NCBI GenBank assembly: GCA_947475995.1
Contig: CANJNI010000040.1
Location: 1 to 40,650 of the forward strand
From: Beijerinckiaceae bacterium
GTDB lineage: Bacteria > Pseudomonadota > Alphaproteobacteria > Rhizobiales > Beijerinckiaceae
DNA: 40,650 nucleotides
Direction: 5' to 3'
This document shows, piece after piece, positions 27,543-35,248 of the stretch; positions within the stretch are counted from its first letter, which is position 1; the number at the start of each line of letters is the position of its first letter. Position numbers and translations under genes: made by a program. The notes under the pieces were generated by a model. The model did no database searches, had not been told where the DNA came from, and saw only the letters and a list, made by a program, of their open reading frames with translations.

Positions 27543-27590
27543 GATGCTTCGAGACAGCCGCTGCGCGGCTTCCCCGGCATGATGGCCTCA
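27543..27590. repeat. REP-like palindromic repeat, copy A
   Basis: This spacer element contains GCTTCGAGAC (27546-27555) followed by the perfect hairpin AGCCGC-TGC-GCGGCT (27556-27570). It has the same layout as copy B at 27615-27665, in reverse orientation: the CTCGAAGC/GCTTCGAG core is shared. From memory, palindromic intergenic elements with a TCTCGAAG core next to a GC-rich hairpin are common in many Hyphomicrobiales genomes. It follows hrpB directly. Confidence 0.5.
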
Positions 27591-27605
27591 GCGCTGATCC
27601 TGCCG

Positions 27606-27665
27606 AAACAAAAAGGCCTCGTGCCGGGGAGACTTGCGCCGCAAGTCGTCTCGAAGCACGAGGCC
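27606..27665 (-). terminator. REP-like repeat copy B, probable terminator of tctC gene
   Basis: A two-tier stem: outer GGCCTCGTGC (27615-27624) pairs with GCACGAGGCC (27656-27665), inner GACTTGC pairs with GCAAGTC around GCC (27631-27647). On the minus strand the outer stem is followed by TTTTTGTTTC, so it should end transcripts from the tctC gene whose stop is at 27703. GTCTCGAAGC (27648-27657) is the reverse complement of the core in copy A, so this is also a repeat element. Confidence 0.65.
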
Positions 27666-27702
27666 GGATGGTGTCGTCAAACGCGGGCGAACCCGCGCTT
27701 GA

Positions 27703-28683
27703 TCAATCGTCCTGCGGCTGGATGTTCGCCGCCTTGACGATCGGCTCCCACTTCGGAATTTCCGCGCGCAGACGCGCATCGAGTTCCTTGCCGGTGTCCC
27801 CCTGCGGAATGGCGCCGACGCTCTTCAGGAATTCGGCGGTTTCCGGCATCTTGCTGATCGCCAGGAAATAGGTTTCGAGCTGTGCCCGCACCGGCTCCGG
27901 CGCGCCGACCGGCAGATAAGCGCCCCACCACGGGGCGAATTCGAAGCCCGGAATGCCGGCTTCCTGCATGGTGGGCGTATCCGGGAACGTCGGGCTGCGC
28001 ACCTTGGTGGTGACGGCGATCGGCTTCAGCGCGCCGTTACGAACCTGTCCGGCCGCGAAGGTGCCGTCCATGATCATGAAGTCGAGCTGCTGGTCGGTGA
28101 TATCGCGCATGGAATCCGGCGCCGTCTTGTAGGCGACGGGCGCTGCGGGCGAACCGGTCATCTGCTTGAACAACTCGGTCGAGAGCTGCGCGGTCTGGTT
28201 CGTGTAGCCGTACAGATTGTCCTTCTTCTTCTTCAGGTGGTCGACCACCTGCTGAAGATTGTTCAGCGGCGACTTGGGCGACACCACCATCAGGAAGGTG
28301 ATCTGCGCGAAGGACGCAATCGGCGTGAAGTCGTTCAGGCTGTCGAAGCCGGGATTCTTGAACAGGTAGCGGCTGCCGGCCATGTTCGAATTGGCGATGA
28401 ACAGGATGGTGTAACCATCCGGGGCCTGACCCTTTACGTAGCGCACGGCGATGTTCGACGTCGCGCCGGGGCGGTTGTCGACGATCACCGGCTGCTTGGC
28501 CTGCTTTTCGAGTTCGCGCACGAAATAGCGGCCCAGAATGTCCGCGCCGCTGCCCGCCGGGAAGCCGATCACGACCTTGATCGGCTTGGACGGATAGGCC
28601 TGCGCGAAGGCGGTTCCCGCCATCGCCACCAGGCCGACGGCCCCGACCGCGAGGCCTTTGCAAATCTTGCTTGCCAGTTTCAT
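27703..28683 (-). CDS. Bug/TctC-family tripartite tricarboxylate transporter receptor (a)
   Basis: A 326-residue periplasmic solute receptor of the Bug/TctC family. The signal peptide covers about residues 1-28 (ends GTAFAQ), followed by YPSKPIKVVIGFPAGSGADI, the family's first strand and ligand loop. VDNRPGATSNIA and PDGYTILFIANS are other conserved stretches, and the region around PGFEFAPWWG is shared with receptor (b). The ATG at 28681-28683 has AAGGGA upstream. These receptors normally feed a TctAB membrane complex, which is not encoded in this window. The ligand, usually a carboxylate or small aromatic acid, cannot be read from the sequence. Confidence 0.92.
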   Translation of the reverse strand: MKLASKICKGLAVGAVGLVAMAGTAFAQAYPSKPIKVVIGFPAGSGADILGRYFVRELEKQAKQPVIVDNRPGATSNIAVRYVKGQAPDGYTILFIANSNMAGSRYLFKNPGFDSLNDFTPIASFAQITFLMVVSPKSPLNNLQQVVDHLKKKKDNLYGYTNQTAQLSTELFKQMTGSPAAPVAYKTAPDSMRDITDQQLDFMIMDGTFAAGQVRNGALKPIAVTTKVRSPTFPDTPTMQEAGIPGFEFAPWWGAYLPVGAPEPVRAQLETYFLAISKMPETAEFLKSVGAIPQGDTGKELDARLRAEIPKWEPIVKAANIQPQDD

Positions 28684-28732
28684 CGTGTAGTCCCTTCCTT
28701 GGTTCACACGCATTCTGATTTGAGGCGGATAC

Positions 28733-29713
28733 TTATTGCGGCTCGATGGCGGCGGCCTTCACGAGCGGCGGCCACACGTTCTTGTCCTCGTTCAGCAGCT
28801 TCGCATAGGCGTCCTTGCCGGAGAGGTACAGCGGAATGGAGCCGACGCTTTCGAGGAACGGCTTTGTTTCGGGCATGTCGTTGATCTGCTTGATCATGCC
28901 TTCGAGCTTCGCCATCACCGCATCGGGTGTGCCGGTCGGGGCGAATACGGACCACCACGGGCTGAAATCGAACCCCGGAACGCCGGCTTCGGCGAGCGGG
29001 GGAACATTCGGCAGGGCGGCTGCGCGAACGCTCGTGGTGACCGCCAGCGGCTTCAGCTTGCCGGCCAGAATCTGCTGCGTGGCGAAGGTGCCGTCCATCA
29101 CCATGAAGTCGATCGCGCCGTCCTGAATGTCGCGCATCGCGTCGGCGGTCGTCTTGTAGGCGACAGACTTCGCTGGCAGGCCGGTGATCATCTTGATGGA
29201 TTCAGCCGAGAGCAGGCCGGTCGGGTTGGTGTAGCCGAAAAGGTTGTCCTTCTTGGCCTTCATCTTGACGACGAGTTCCTGCATCGTCTTCACTTCGGAC
29301 GACGGCGACGTCACCACCACGAAGGTGATGGCCGCGAAGGTCGCCGCAGGACGCAGGTCCTTCAGGGTGTCGAACGGCAGTTCCTTGAACAGGAAGCGTG
29401 AGCCCACAATGCCGGAGTTCGCCAGGAAGAGAAGGTTGTAGCCGTCCGGGGCCGACATGGTCACCTGCCGGGTGGCCAGATTGCCCGAAGCGCCGGCCTT
29501 GTTCTCGATGATGAAGGATTGCTTGGTCATATCCTCCATTTTTTTCGCGTAATAGCGCGTCAGAATGTCTGCGCCCGAACCCGCCGCAAAGCCGATGGTG
29601 ATGCGGACGGGCTTTTCGGGCCATGTGGTCTGGGCGAAAGAGGTTCCACCGAAAGCCCCGAGTGACAGGGCGCCTGCTGCAAGACCGGCCAGACTGCGTC
29701 GCGAAATCACCAT
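28733..29713 (-). CDS. Bug/TctC-family tripartite tricarboxylate transporter receptor (b)
   Basis: A 326-residue paralog of receptor (a), the same length and 49 bases upstream of it. The signal MVISRRSLAGLAAGALSLG has twin arginines and ends near SFAQ; Tat or Sec export is possible. The mature region starts WPEKPVRITIGFAAGSGADI. Shared stretches with (a) include KKDNLFGYTN, MDGTFA and PWW, indicating tandem duplication followed by divergence. GGGGG precedes the ATG at 29711-29713. Two near-adjacent receptors suggest related but non-identical ligands for one pathway. Confidence 0.92.
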   Translation of the reverse strand: MVISRRSLAGLAAGALSLGAFGGTSFAQTTWPEKPVRITIGFAAGSGADILTRYYAKKMEDMTKQSFIIENKAGASGNLATRQVTMSAPDGYNLLFLANSGIVGSRFLFKELPFDTLKDLRPAATFAAITFVVVTSPSSEVKTMQELVVKMKAKKDNLFGYTNPTGLLSAESIKMITGLPAKSVAYKTTADAMRDIQDGAIDFMVMDGTFATQQILAGKLKPLAVTTSVRAAALPNVPPLAEAGVPGFDFSPWWSVFAPTGTPDAVMAKLEGMIKQINDMPETKPFLESVGSIPLYLSGKDAYAKLLNEDKNVWPPLVKAAAIEPQ

Positions 29714-29857
29714 GACGTTCCCCCTTATATGGATGCGCCGCGCAGCGACGATCCGGATTCCGGAGGCCAGACTAAACCGTTCCTTGAGGCAAATAAATGG
29801 CGGCCACGTAAAATTCATCAGCCAGGCGGATGGTAGGTTAACCCCCGCGGCCGTCCC

Positions 29858-30832
29858 TCAGAGATCGAGCACCAGGCGGGCGCCCTTGCTGCCCGAACAG
29901 CAGATCATCATGGTCTTGCTGGCGACGCGCTCGGACTCGGTGAGGATCGAGTCGCGGTGATCGGGCTGGCCCGAGATGACGGTCGTTTCGCACGCGCCGC
30001 AAACGCCCTCCTCGCATGAATAGGTCACGTCGAAACCGCCGTCGCGCAGCACTTCCAGAATGCGCTTGCCGGCCGGGACGAGGAATTCGCGCTTGGAGCG
30101 GGCGAGTTCCACCACATAGCCGCCTTCGGTGGCGGCTTCGGCGGCGGCGGTGAAATATTCGACGTGGATTTGCGATGACGGGAAGCCCGCGCCCTGCGCG
30201 GCCGCCTCGAAGGCCTTCAGCATCGGGGTGGGGCCGCAGCAGTAAAGATGCGCGTCGCGGGGGGCGTCCTGCAGGATGCCGGCAAGATCGAGAAACTTGC
30301 CGCCGTTCTCCGAATCGAAATTGAAGGTGACGATGTCGTCGCCGAAATAGGAAAGATCTTCGAGGAAGGCGGCTTCATCGCGCGACCTGCAGGAATAGTA
30401 GAGCTTCCATTCCTTGCCGAGCGAGCCGAGTCGCTGGGCCATACACCAGATCGGCGTGACGCCGATGCCGCCCGCAAACAGGATCGAATGCGCGGCGCGC
30501 TCGTTCAGCGGAAAGTTGTTGCGCGGCTGGCTGATCTTCAGAACAGTCCCGACCCGCATCTGCTCGTGGATGTAGGAAGAGCCGCCGCGGCTGCCCGGAT
30601 CGCGCTTGATGCCCACCACATAGGTGCGGGGCTCCTGACCGGACCCGACGAGCGAATATTGCCGGGTGATCTTGTTGGGCAGGTGGATGTCGATATGCGC
30701 GCCGGGTTCGGTGGTCGGCAGGGGCTGGCCGTCGGTGCGGCGGAACTCATACAGATTGGTGTCCTTCGCCGCATAGCGGATGGCGGTCAGGCGGACTTCG
30801 ATCAGATCGGTCGCGGACGTGGACAAACTCAT
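29858..30832 (-). CDS. VanB/phthalate dioxygenase reductase-type ferredoxin reductase
   Basis: A 324-residue class IA oxygenase reductase. The order is flavin domain (RQYSLVG, about residues 55-62), NAD-binding domain (ILFAGGIGVTPIWCMAQ and YCCGPTPML) and C-terminal plant-type [2Fe-2S] domain with CEEGVCGAC and a later cysteine in MMICCSG. Such proteins pass electrons from NADH to a Rieske oxygenase such as VanA. No Rieske oxygenase is encoded in the window. Two ATG codons lie in tandem (30833-30835 and 30830-30832); the second is used because AGGAG directly abuts the first. It belongs to the minus-strand set with the hydrolases and LLM enzyme. Confidence 0.9.
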   Translation of the reverse strand: MSLSTSATDLIEVRLTAIRYAAKDTNLYEFRRTDGQPLPTTEPGAHIDIHLPNKITRQYSLVGSGQEPRTYVVGIKRDPGSRGGSSYIHEQMRVGTVLKISQPRNNFPLNERAAHSILFAGGIGVTPIWCMAQRLGSLGKEWKLYYSCRSRDEAAFLEDLSYFGDDIVTFNFDSENGGKFLDLAGILQDAPRDAHLYCCGPTPMLKAFEAAAQGAGFPSSQIHVEYFTAAAEAATEGGYVVELARSKREFLVPAGKRILEVLRDGGFDVTYSCEEGVCGACETTVISGQPDHRDSILTESERVASKTMMICCSGSKGARLVLDL

Positions 30833-30875
30833 CATCTCCTGCGGCAGACCGGACGCGCGGCGGGGCCCGGTCTTC

Positions 30876-30885
30876 AGGTCCCTAA
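30876..30885 (-). promoter_or_regulatory. TTAGGGACCT site, second copy of a shared motif
   Basis: On the minus strand TTAGGGACCT lies 43 bases upstream of the reductase start. It matches TTAGAGACCT upstream of the hydrolase at 33017-33796 in nine of ten positions. An inverted repeat AGACCGG/CCGGTCT (30846-30873) sits between it and the start codon. The call as a regulatory site is tentative. Confidence 0.25.
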
Positions 30886-30968
30886 TTTCAGCTTTCCTTA
30901 CGAAACCGCAGGGCGGGCCGCAACAGGCGCAGCGTCGCGGCGATGCGCCGGCCGGTCCCAAGCCTGTT

Positions 30969-31814
30969 TCAGGAGACCGGCAGGGCGCGCAGGAAGTCCA
31001 GCGTGACTGCGTTAAACTCGTCGGCGCATTCGATATTGCCCATATGGGCGGCATTTTCGAACATGTGCAGCCGCGCGCCGGGAATGTTCGGCACGAAAGC
31101 GTCCGTATAGCCGCGATTGCGCAACGGATCGTGCCGTCCGGCAAAGACCAGCGTCGGAACCCGTATGGCCCCGTAGTCGATGTTTTCGCGCTCGGACTTT
31201 GCGCCGCCCGAGCGGAAGGGCGCCCGGAACCGCGCGGCGGCCGTGGCCTCCCACGCGCCCGGAAGCGTCGCCATTTCCCAGCGGCGTTCGATGTAATCCG
31301 CATCAGCCGCAAAGCGCGGATCGACGAACATCACCTCGACGATGCGCCGCATGTGTTCGCGCGTTCCGTCGAAGGAATTGAGCACCTTGCGGGCTTCGTT
31401 GTCGGGCGACTCGCCGCCGCCCGAACAGACTGTCAGGCTCGCGAACGGCCAGTCGGGGCGCTGGCGGGCCGCGACCGTCAGGCTGAGGCCGCCTGACATG
31501 GAGCTTCCCATCACGTGAACCGGGCCCACGCACATGATCTCGATGAAGCGCCGGATGTGCCAGATGCGCTTGTCGAACTGGCCGCCGAAATCGAAAATCT
31601 TGTCGGTCAGCCCGAAGCCCAGATGATCGGGCGCGAGCACATGAAACTCGCGGCCCAGAACCGGAAGATTTCGTTCCCAGGTGAATTCGGCGCAGCCGCC
31701 GAATTCGGCCGAATGCAGGAGGAGGATCGTCGGCCTCTTGCCGCGATGTTCGGCGCCCGCTTCGAAATAATGCGTGCGGACGCCGTCGACCGAAACGAAA
31801 TGCCCCTGCCGCAT
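30969..31814 (-). CDS. Alpha/beta-hydrolase with intact catalytic triad
   Basis: A 281-residue alpha/beta-hydrolase. The nucleophile elbow VMGSSMSGG places Ser105; the likely acid is D229 in AGRHDPL and the histidine is H257 in NAAHMGN. LLLHSAEFGG forms the oxyanion region. The overall pattern resembles C-C bond hydrolases and esterases of catabolic pathways. There is no signal peptide, so it is cytoplasmic. It starts four bases after the LLM-oxidoreductase stop, which implies coupled translation and suggests it hydrolyses that enzyme's product. Confidence 0.85.
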   Translation of the reverse strand: MRQGHFVSVDGVRTHYFEAGAEHRGKRPTILLLHSAEFGGCAEFTWERNLPVLGREFHVLAPDHLGFGLTDKIFDFGGQFDKRIWHIRRFIEIMCVGPVHVMGSSMSGGLSLTVAARQRPDWPFASLTVCSGGGESPDNEARKVLNSFDGTREHMRRIVEVMFVDPRFAADADYIERRWEMATLPGAWEATAAARFRAPFRSGGAKSERENIDYGAIRVPTLVFAGRHDPLRNRGYTDAFVPNIPGARLHMFENAAHMGNIECADEFNAVTLDFLRALPVS

Positions 31815-31818
31815 CGGC

Positions 31819-32985
31819 TTATTCTGCCGCTGCGCGGGCGTTGAGCGGTTGCGTGCGGGCCAAATCCTTGATCTGCGGATACACTTCCCTGGCAAAGAGC
31901 GTCATGCTCTTGACCGTGCGGGCGTGATCGAGATGACCGGCCTGCTGCATCATCAGCAGATGATCGAAGCCGCCGACGAGATCGTAGAAGCGCTTGATCT
32001 GCCTGGCGACGGAATCGGGCGTTCCGTAGATCATCACGCCCTGTTCCTTCAGGAATTCTGTGCCCTGCGCGCGCATGGCGTCGGTGCGGCCCGAATAAGC
32101 GCCGCGCAAGGCCTGCACGTTGGTCTCCACCGGCACATAGCCGGGCGGGTTGCGATATTGGGGTTCCGCCTTGGCGGCCAGATACCACGTCAGTTCCTTG
32201 GCGCCCTTCTCGGCTTCTTCTTCCGTGTCCGCCGTATAGACGAGCGGCATGTAGGCCGTGCCGCCGCCGCCCGGAAGGCCGCGATCATGGAAGTTCCCGC
32301 GATAGGCGTCGAACATCTTCCGCACCTTGTCGTAAGGCTGCAGGAAGGTGGCGAACACATAGCCGCGCCCTGCTGCCTTGCGGATGGAATCAAGGTCGCT
32401 GGAGCCAGTGATCCAGATCGCCGGATGCGGGGTCTGGTAGGGACGCGGCCACAGATTGATCATGCGGCGATGCGTGAAGCGGCCCTCAAAGTTGAAGGGC
32501 TCGGTCTTCGTCCACGCCATGACGGTCAGGTCGATGCCTTCCCATAGCTTCTCGACGGTCTGGGTCGGATTGGTGTTGGCGGCGAAGATTTCATACGGCA
32601 CGCCGCGCACGTAACCGACGTCGAGACGGCCGCGCGAGATATTGTCGATCATCGCCATTTCCTCGGCGATGCGGATCGGGTCGTTGCGGTTGGCGACCGG
32701 GTTGCCGAGGATGCAGATGCGCCCCTTGCTGGTCTGGCGCGCCAGTATGGCCGCCGACAGCGGCACGGCGACGTCGAGGCAGGTGGCTGTCTGGTGATGC
32801 TCGTTGAGCAGCAGGTTGAGGCCCAGTTCCGACGCGATGATGTATTCGTCGAGATAGCGATTGTAGAGATCCGCGCCGATCTTGGGATCGTAATGCGCGT
32901 TCGACAGCGAGACGCGCATCGTGGTCATTTCATCGAAGGGCGGAAGATGCGGGTAGGGCATCTCGGTGAAGTGCCAGGCAAACAT
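31819..32985 (-). CDS. LLM-class (luciferase-like) flavin-dependent monooxygenase
   Basis: A 388-residue bacterial-luciferase-fold oxidoreductase that would use reduced FMN and oxygen. NEHHQTATCL is the LuxA-like histidine segment near the start, VGYVRGVPYEIFAAN and PHPAIWITGSSDLDSIRKAAG belong to the flavin-binding TIM barrel, and GTPDSVARQIKRF is the common C-terminal family segment. GGAG lies eight bases before the ATG at 32983-32985. Neighbours supply all that it needs: RibBX for flavin synthesis, an FMN reductase at 37388-37957, and hydrolases to process products. Substrate unknown. Confidence 0.9.
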   Translation of the reverse strand: MFAWHFTEMPYPHLPPFDEMTTMRVSLSNAHYDPKIGADLYNRYLDEYIIASELGLNLLLNEHHQTATCLDVAVPLSAAILARQTSKGRICILGNPVANRNDPIRIAEEMAMIDNISRGRLDVGYVRGVPYEIFAANTNPTQTVEKLWEGIDLTVMAWTKTEPFNFEGRFTHRRMINLWPRPYQTPHPAIWITGSSDLDSIRKAAGRGYVFATFLQPYDKVRKMFDAYRGNFHDRGLPGGGGTAYMPLVYTADTEEEAEKGAKELTWYLAAKAEPQYRNPPGYVPVETNVQALRGAYSGRTDAMRAQGTEFLKEQGVMIYGTPDSVARQIKRFYDLVGGFDHLLMMQQAGHLDHARTVKSMTLFAREVYPQIKDLARTQPLNARAAAE

Positions 32986-33016
32986 CTAGTCTCTCCTGCC
33001 GTGAGCGGTTGAAGAT

Positions 33017-33796
33017 TCAGCCGATGAAGGGCGCAACGATCTTGTGGAAGGCGTCGGGCTGTTCGATGTGCGGATAATGGCCGGATTCGGCAATCATCTC
33101 GAAACGCGCATTCTTGACCAGACCCGTATAGGCGCGGCCGTAGTCGGGCGTGATGATGCCGTCATTCTCGCCCCAGACGAAAAGTGTCTGGGCTGTGACG
33201 CGATGCAGCCGCTGCCTGAGCTTCGGATTGTGCATGTAGGGGTCCCAGCAGAAGCGCGCGAAGCTTTCGATATTGCGCGCCACGACTGCAAGCTGGTCGT
33301 CGCTCATGTTGGCGAAATCGCGCTTTGCCTTGGCGGCGTCACGCCACTTGAGCTTCTCGACCTTGGCGGGATGCAGGGTCCAGATATCCTGGATGTCACG
33401 GTCGGTCGGGCCGCCGATCTTCACCCCGAACGGATCTACCAGCACGAGCTTGCCGGCAAAGTTCTGCTTGGTGGCCATTTCGAGGGCGAGCCAGCCGCCG
33501 ACCCCGAAGCCGACGGCGGTGACGCCCTGAAGCTTGAAATGATCAACCAGATCAAGCCAGATGTAGGAAATGTCGTCGATGTTGGTGATCCAGTCGGGCC
33601 GCTCTGAATGGCCGAAGCCCGGCATGGACGGGATGATGAGTTCGTGCGTCTGCGCGAGGCGGTCGAGCGCCGGCGAGCCCGTTTCGAGGGCTTCCTCGCC
33701 GTGCAGAACCAGCAAAGGAGCGCCGCTGCCGCGCCGTTCCACCTCAATATCCATGCCGCTCAAACGAATGGTGCTGAAATGACTGGCAATCGACAT
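33017..33796 (-). CDS. Alpha/beta-hydrolase-fold protein lacking the serine nucleophile
   Basis: A 259-residue alpha/beta-hydrolase-fold protein without a signal peptide. Fold landmarks are clear: LLVLHGEEA (oxyanion region), IPSMPGFGHSERP, the elbow VGFGVGGW, D212 in WGENDGIITP and H240 in ESGHYPHIEQP. At the elbow the nucleophile position (residue 98) is glycine, codon GGG, instead of Ser/Cys/Asp. Acid and histidine are kept, so the protein is not simply decayed. It may be a lyase, a non-covalent hydrolase, a binding protein or a dead paralog. It sits 31 bases upstream of the LLM gene. Confidence 0.85.
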   Translation of the reverse strand: MSIASHFSTIRLSGMDIEVERRGSGAPLLVLHGEEALETGSPALDRLAQTHELIIPSMPGFGHSERPDWITNIDDISYIWLDLVDHFKLQGVTAVGFGVGGWLALEMATKQNFAGKLVLVDPFGVKIGGPTDRDIQDIWTLHPAKVEKLKWRDAAKAKRDFANMSDDQLAVVARNIESFARFCWDPYMHNPKLRQRLHRVTAQTLFVWGENDGIITPDYGRAYTGLVKNARFEMIAESGHYPHIEQPDAFHKIVAPFIG

Positions 33797-33867
33797 CCGG
33801 CGCGCTTCCTCGGTTTCCTCAATTTACGTTTCCCGGCTCCACCGGATCACCGCCCGGGTCCGGAAAC

Positions 33868-33881
33868 CTTAGGTCTCTAAG
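33868..33881 (-). promoter_or_regulatory. CTTAG-N4-CTAAG inverted repeat, candidate operator
   Basis: CTTAG and CTAAG flank four bases, 71 bases upstream of the hydrolase start at 33796, in the 106-base spacer after ribBX. On the minus strand the motif reads TTAGAGACCT; nine of those ten bases recur at 30876-30885 upstream of the reductase gene. A TTGACT overlapping the ribBX stop could serve as a -35 box with a poor -10 on this repeat. Confidence 0.35.
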
Positions 33882-33902
33882 ACAGCCTCAGGGGCCCGCG
33901 AG

Positions 33903-35066
33903 TCAAGCCGGGTCCAGAAATTGCGATGAAATCGGCTGCTGGCCCACAAGGGTAATGCCGTAGCCGTCGAGACCGACAATATTGCGTTTCGTATTGGTGA
34001 TCAGCGTCATCTTCTTGATGCCGAGATCCTGCAGTATCTGGGCGCCGACGCCATATTGCCGCAACTCATGGATCGGCTTGGTCATGGCGTGGCCTTCGCG
34101 CTCCTTCATGGTGCGGCTGAGGCTGGTGCGGGTCGGTTCGCGGATGATGACGATGACGCCGCGGTCCCTGGCGGCGATCATCCGCATGGCGGCCGCCAGT
34201 TCGCCGCCGCGCGCCCGCGCTTCGCCGCCGTAGAACTGCGCCTCGGTGATGTCGCCGAGACTATCGGCGAGCAGGTTGTGCTGGTGCATGCGGACCAGAA
34301 CCGGCTCGTCGCCCGAAAGGTCGCCCCGGATGAGGGCGATCTGCTCGGCATAATTGATCTTGTTGGCGTAGATCTTCACCCGGAAATGGCCGCCGTAGCG
34401 GCTGTCCATCGAGGATTCAGCCACCACGTCCACCAGCTTTTCGGTGCGGCGGCGATAGGCGATCAGGTCCGCGATGGTGGCGATCTTCAGCCCGTGGGTC
34501 TGGGCGAATTTCACCAGATCGGGCATGCGCGACATGGTGCCGTCGTCGTTCATGATCTCGCAGATCACGCCGGACGGGTTGAGGCCCGCAAGCCGGGCCA
34601 CGTCGACGGCGGCTTCGGTATGGCCTGCGCGCACCAGCACGCCGCCATCCTGCGCCACGAGCGGAAACACATGGCCGGGGGTGACGATCTCGCGCCGGTC
34701 CGATTTCGGATCGATGGCGACCGCGATGGTGCGGGCGCGGTCAGCTGCCGAAATGCCCGTGGTGACGCCCTCGCGCGCCTCGATCGACACCGTGAAGGCG
34801 GTCTGGTGCAGGGTCTGGTTGCGCTGCGACATGAGCGGCAGGCCGAGCTCGTCGACCCGCTGGCGCGTCATGGAGAGGCAGATCAGGCCGCGCGCATGGC
34901 GGGCCATGAAGTTCACCACTTCGGGCGTAGCGTGCTGGGCCGGAATGACGATGTCGCCCTCGTTCTCGCGACCCTCGTCGTCCACCAGAATGAACATGCG
35001 GCCGGCGCGCGCGTCCTCGACCACCTCCTCGATGGAGGACAGCCAGCTCATGGAGTTCTGCGACAT
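33903..35066 (-). CDS. ribB: RibBX: DHBP synthase with degenerate GTP cyclohydrolase II-like domain
   Basis: A 387-residue two-domain riboflavin protein. Residues about 1-200 are 3,4-dihydroxy-2-butanone-4-phosphate synthase with VDDEGRENEGD and RAGHTEAAVDVARLAG, making the four-carbon precursor from ribulose-5-phosphate. The C-terminal half resembles GTP cyclohydrolase II (late YGITLVGQQPI) but has no cysteine at all: the zinc region reads VRMHQHNLLADSLGD, so it cannot bind the catalytic zinc. This fits the RibBX class known in Proteobacteria. The ATG at 35064-35066 has GGGGTG upstream; another lies at 35097-35099. It diverges from a TctC-like gene. No FMN riboswitch was recognised upstream. 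Confidence 0.9.
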   Translation of the reverse strand: MSQNSMSWLSSIEEVVEDARAGRMFILVDDEGRENEGDIVIPAQHATPEVVNFMARHARGLICLSMTRQRVDELGLPLMSQRNQTLHQTAFTVSIEAREGVTTGISAADRARTIAVAIDPKSDRREIVTPGHVFPLVAQDGGVLVRAGHTEAAVDVARLAGLNPSGVICEIMNDDGTMSRMPDLVKFAQTHGLKIATIADLIAYRRRTEKLVDVVAESSMDSRYGGHFRVKIYANKINYAEQIALIRGDLSGDEPVLVRMHQHNLLADSLGDITEAQFYGGEARARGGELAAAMRMIAARDRGVIVIIREPTRTSLSRTMKEREGHAMTKPIHELRQYGVGAQILQDLGIKKMTLITNTKRNIVGLDGYGITLVGQQPISSQFLDPA

Positions 35067-35248
35067 CAATTCACCCCGAACGCGCACCGGATGCGTCATC
35101 AACGGGCCCTGCGGGGCCGTTCGGGGTTTGTAGCCGAGCCCCCCGGGGGGTCAAGGGGAGGGGCGCGGGTCTCCCATGCGGAGTTGACGGAAGGTCGAGC
35201 TTGCCCCATTTGCGATGGTCGAACGGAAGCTTTCTGCGGAGGAAACCC

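Noticed and set aside
35067-35248. Possible FMN riboswitch upstream of ribBX
   Set aside because: I compared the minus-strand leader with the conserved RFN segments as remembered and found none. Only a short GC palindrome (CCCCCCGGGGGG) is visible.
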